Source: Saccoglossus kowalevskii (Eukaryota > Hemichordata > Enteropneusta > Harrimaniidae). Taken from it: 23,939 nucleotides of DNA. Under the pieces are notes generated by a model. The model had not been told where the DNA came from. It saw nothing but the letters and a program-made list of their open reading frames with translations, and searched no databases. Both the position numbers and the translations under genes were made by a program. The number at the start of each line of letters is the position of its first letter. Position 1 is the stretch's first letter. Positions 21,734-23,939 of the stretch are shown here, piece by piece. The stretch covers positions 2,294-26,232 of the forward strand of contig NW_003152757.1 of the NCBI RefSeq assembly GCF_000003605.2. The letters are read 5' to 3'.

Positions 21734-23939
21734 GCGTAGTACAATGACATGGCCATCAAGTCCTACTATCACGTGCAGCATGCCATGGACACTGAGCGCC
21801 ACCACGATGTAGAGTAATGTCAAAGACATCGAGTGCCACCATCGCGTAGAACGATGCCATGGACACCGAGCGCCACCACCATGTAAAGCAATGCTACGGA
21901 CACCGAGTGCCATCACCATGTAGAGTAATGTCATGGACATCGAGCGCCACTACCGTGTAGAACGATGCCATGGCCACCGAGTCCCACTACCATGTGCAGC
22001 ATGCCATGGACACCGAGCGCCACCACCATGTAGAGCATTGCTACGGACATCAAGTGCCATCACCATGTAGAGCAATGCTACGGACACCGAGTGCCATCAC
22101 CATGTAGAGTAATGTCATGGACATCGAGCGCCACTACCGTGTAGAACGATGCCATGGACACTGAGTGCCACCGCCGTGTAAAGCAATGCCATGGGCACCG
22201 AGTTCAACCACCATGTAAAGCAATGCCATGGACACCGAGTTCCAGTAATGTCATGGACACCAAGCACCGCCACCATGTAAAGCAATGCCATGGACACCGA
22301 GTGCCATCACCATGTAGAGTAATGTCATGGACATTGAGCGCCACTACCGTGTAGAACGATGCCATGGACACTGAGTGCCACCGCCATGTAAAGCAATGCC
22401 ATGAACACCGAGTGCCACCGCCATGTAAAGCAATGCCATGGACACCGAGTTCCAGTAATGTCATGGACACCAAGCACCGCCACCATGTAAAGCAATGCCA
22501 TGGACATCGAGTACCATCACCATGTAAAGCAATGCCATGGACACCGAGTGCCACCATGTATAGCAAAGTCATGGAGACCGAGCGCCGCCACCATGTAAAG
22601 CAATGCCATGGACACCGAGTGCCACCACCATGTAAAGCGATGCCATTGACACCAAGCACTACCATCATGTAAAGCAATGTCATGGACACCGAGCGCCGCC
22701 ACCATGTAAAGCAATGCCATGGACACCGAGTGCCACCACCATGTAAAGCAATGTCATGGACACCGAGTGCCATCACCATGTAAAGCAATGTCATGGACAC
22801 CGAGTGCCATCACTATGTAGAGTAATGTCAGGGACATTGAGTGCCACCACCATGTAGAGTAATGTCATGGACACCGAGCGCCACAACCATGTAAAGCAAT
22901 GCCATGGACACCGAGTGCCACCACCATGAAAAGCAATGTCATGGACACCAAGCGCCACTACCATGTAAAGCAATGCCATGGACACTGAGCACCACCAACA
23001 TAAAAAGAAAAGCCATGGACACCGAGTTCCACCACCATGTACAGTAATGTCATGGACACCATGCGCCGCCACCATGTAAAGCAATGCTATGGACACCGAG
23101 TGCCACCATCATGTAGAGCAATGCCATGGACACCGAGCGCCACCACCATGTAAAGCGATGCCATGGACACCGAGTGCCACCATCATGTAAAGCAATGCCA
23201 TGGACACCTAGTGCCACCATCATGTAGAGCAATGCCATGGACACCAAGTGCCACCACCATGTAAAGTGATGCCATGGACACCGAGTGCCATCACTATGTA
23301 AAACAATGCCATGGACACCGAGCGCCGCCACCATGTAAAGCAATGCCATGGACACCGATTGCCACCACCATGTAGAGTAATGTCAGGGACATCGAGTGCC
23401 ACCACCATGTAGAGTAATGTCATGGACACCGAGCGCCGCAACCATGTAAAGCAATGCCATGGACACCGAGCGCCACCACCATGTAAAACAATGTCATGGA
23501 CACCGAGTGCCATCACTATGTAGAGTAATGTCAGGGACATCGAGTGCCACCACCATGTAGAGTACTGTCATGGACACCAAGCACCGCCACCATGTAAAGC
23601 AATGTCATGGACACCGAGCGCCGCCACCATGTAAAGCAATGCCATGGACACCGATTGCCACCACCATGTAGAGCAATGCCATGGACATCGAGTGCCACCA
23701 CCATGTAAAGCAATGTCATGGACACCGAGCGCCGCCACCATGTAAAGCAATGCCATGGACACTGATTGCCACCACCATGTAAAGCAATGCCATGGACACT
23801 GAGTGCCACCACCATGTAAAGCGATGCCATGGACACCAAGCTCTACCACCATGTAAAGCAATGCCATAGACACCGAGTGCCATCACCATGTAAAGCAATG
23901 CCATGGACACCGAGCACCACCACCATGTAAAGCAATGTC
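21734..23939. repeat. 37-bp tandem satellite array, open at the window's right edge
   Basis: Head-to-tail units have a 37-bp period, for example CATG anchors at 23887 and 23924. Landmarks in a unit are CACCATGTAAAGCAATG, then CCATGGACACCGAG, then TGCCAC. The array holds about 60 units and runs off the window. Unit subfamilies alternate (TAAAGCAATGCC against TAGAGTAATGTC). The left edge is the most diverged, as expected for an array margin. Because 37 leaves remainder 1 after division by 3, one frame walks through three phases of the unit. The minus strand therefore shows many overlapping ORFs of up to 198 codons with a 37-residue period (GVHGIALHGGGTRCPWHCFT-like), which I do not call genes. 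Confidence 0.97.
22095..22514. repeat. 210-bp higher-order duplication within the satellite
   Basis: The blocks 22095-22304 and 22305-22514 are nearly identical, adjacent direct copies of a six-unit segment. Each has the same 12-bp deletion, which fuses GAGTTCC directly to AGTAATGTC (TCCAGTAATG at 22241 and 22451). Six units minus 12 bp gives 210 bp. The shared deletion shows that the block was duplicated after the deletion arose. Confidence 0.9.

Noticed and set aside
22204-22800. 198-codon minus-strand ORF and many similar ones in the satellite
   Set aside because: They overlap in several frames, start and end at random unit variants, and show a 37-residue period forced by the 37-bp unit. 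This fits repeat artefacts rather than genes.
21734-23939. CRISPR array
   Set aside because: Units are contiguous with no unique spacers, have internal variation, and lie in a eukaryotic intron-bearing context with no cas genes.

Overview
The window looks like nuclear DNA from an invertebrate bilaterian. It is AT-rich, sparse in genes and intron-bearing, with GT-AG splice sites, microsatellites, minisatellites and a satellite array. It shows no operons or prokaryotic gene packing. The species cannot be named from the sequence.

One gene is well supported, on the + strand at about 3.6-6.8 kb. It is a three-exon NK-like (NKL subclass, ANTP class) homeobox gene. Exon 1 (3648-4131) carries an eh1-like Groucho-binding motif. 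Exon 2 (4554-4780) carries a basic stretch and homeodomain residues 1-44. Exon 3 (6334-6759) carries homeodomain residues 45-60, including recognition helix 3, and an acidic, Asn/Ser-rich C-terminus. The exons join in frame (phase 1, then phase 0) into 378 codons plus a stop. The homeodomain and the residues after it resemble the NK7 or Nedx/lms type most, from memory only. The exact family and the 5' start are not settled.

The 3.6 kb upstream and most of 6.8-21 kb show no convincing exons. Within them are a palindromic POU-dimer (MORE) site at about 12.34 kb, an AT-rich tract dense in TAAT cores (13.1-13.5 kb), a G-rich minisatellite (13.5 kb), an old diverged repeat (14.7-15.7 kb), a promoter-like cluster (18.27-18.43 kb) and a weak minus-strand exon candidate (20.6-20.8 kb).

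The right end is repetitive. A ~27-bp minisatellite (21.15-21.42 kb) is followed by a 37-bp satellite from 21.73 kb to the window edge, roughly 60 units and still open. The satellite shows linked unit subfamilies, a nested 210-bp duplication and variation concentrated at CpG positions. It produces many overlapping minus-strand ORFs that are best read as artefacts of a 37-bp period.

I see no CRISPR array, no intact transposon, no tRNA or rRNA gene, and no undescribed multi-gene system. The most notable signals are the homeobox gene structure, the satellite's mutation pattern and the compact regulatory candidates.
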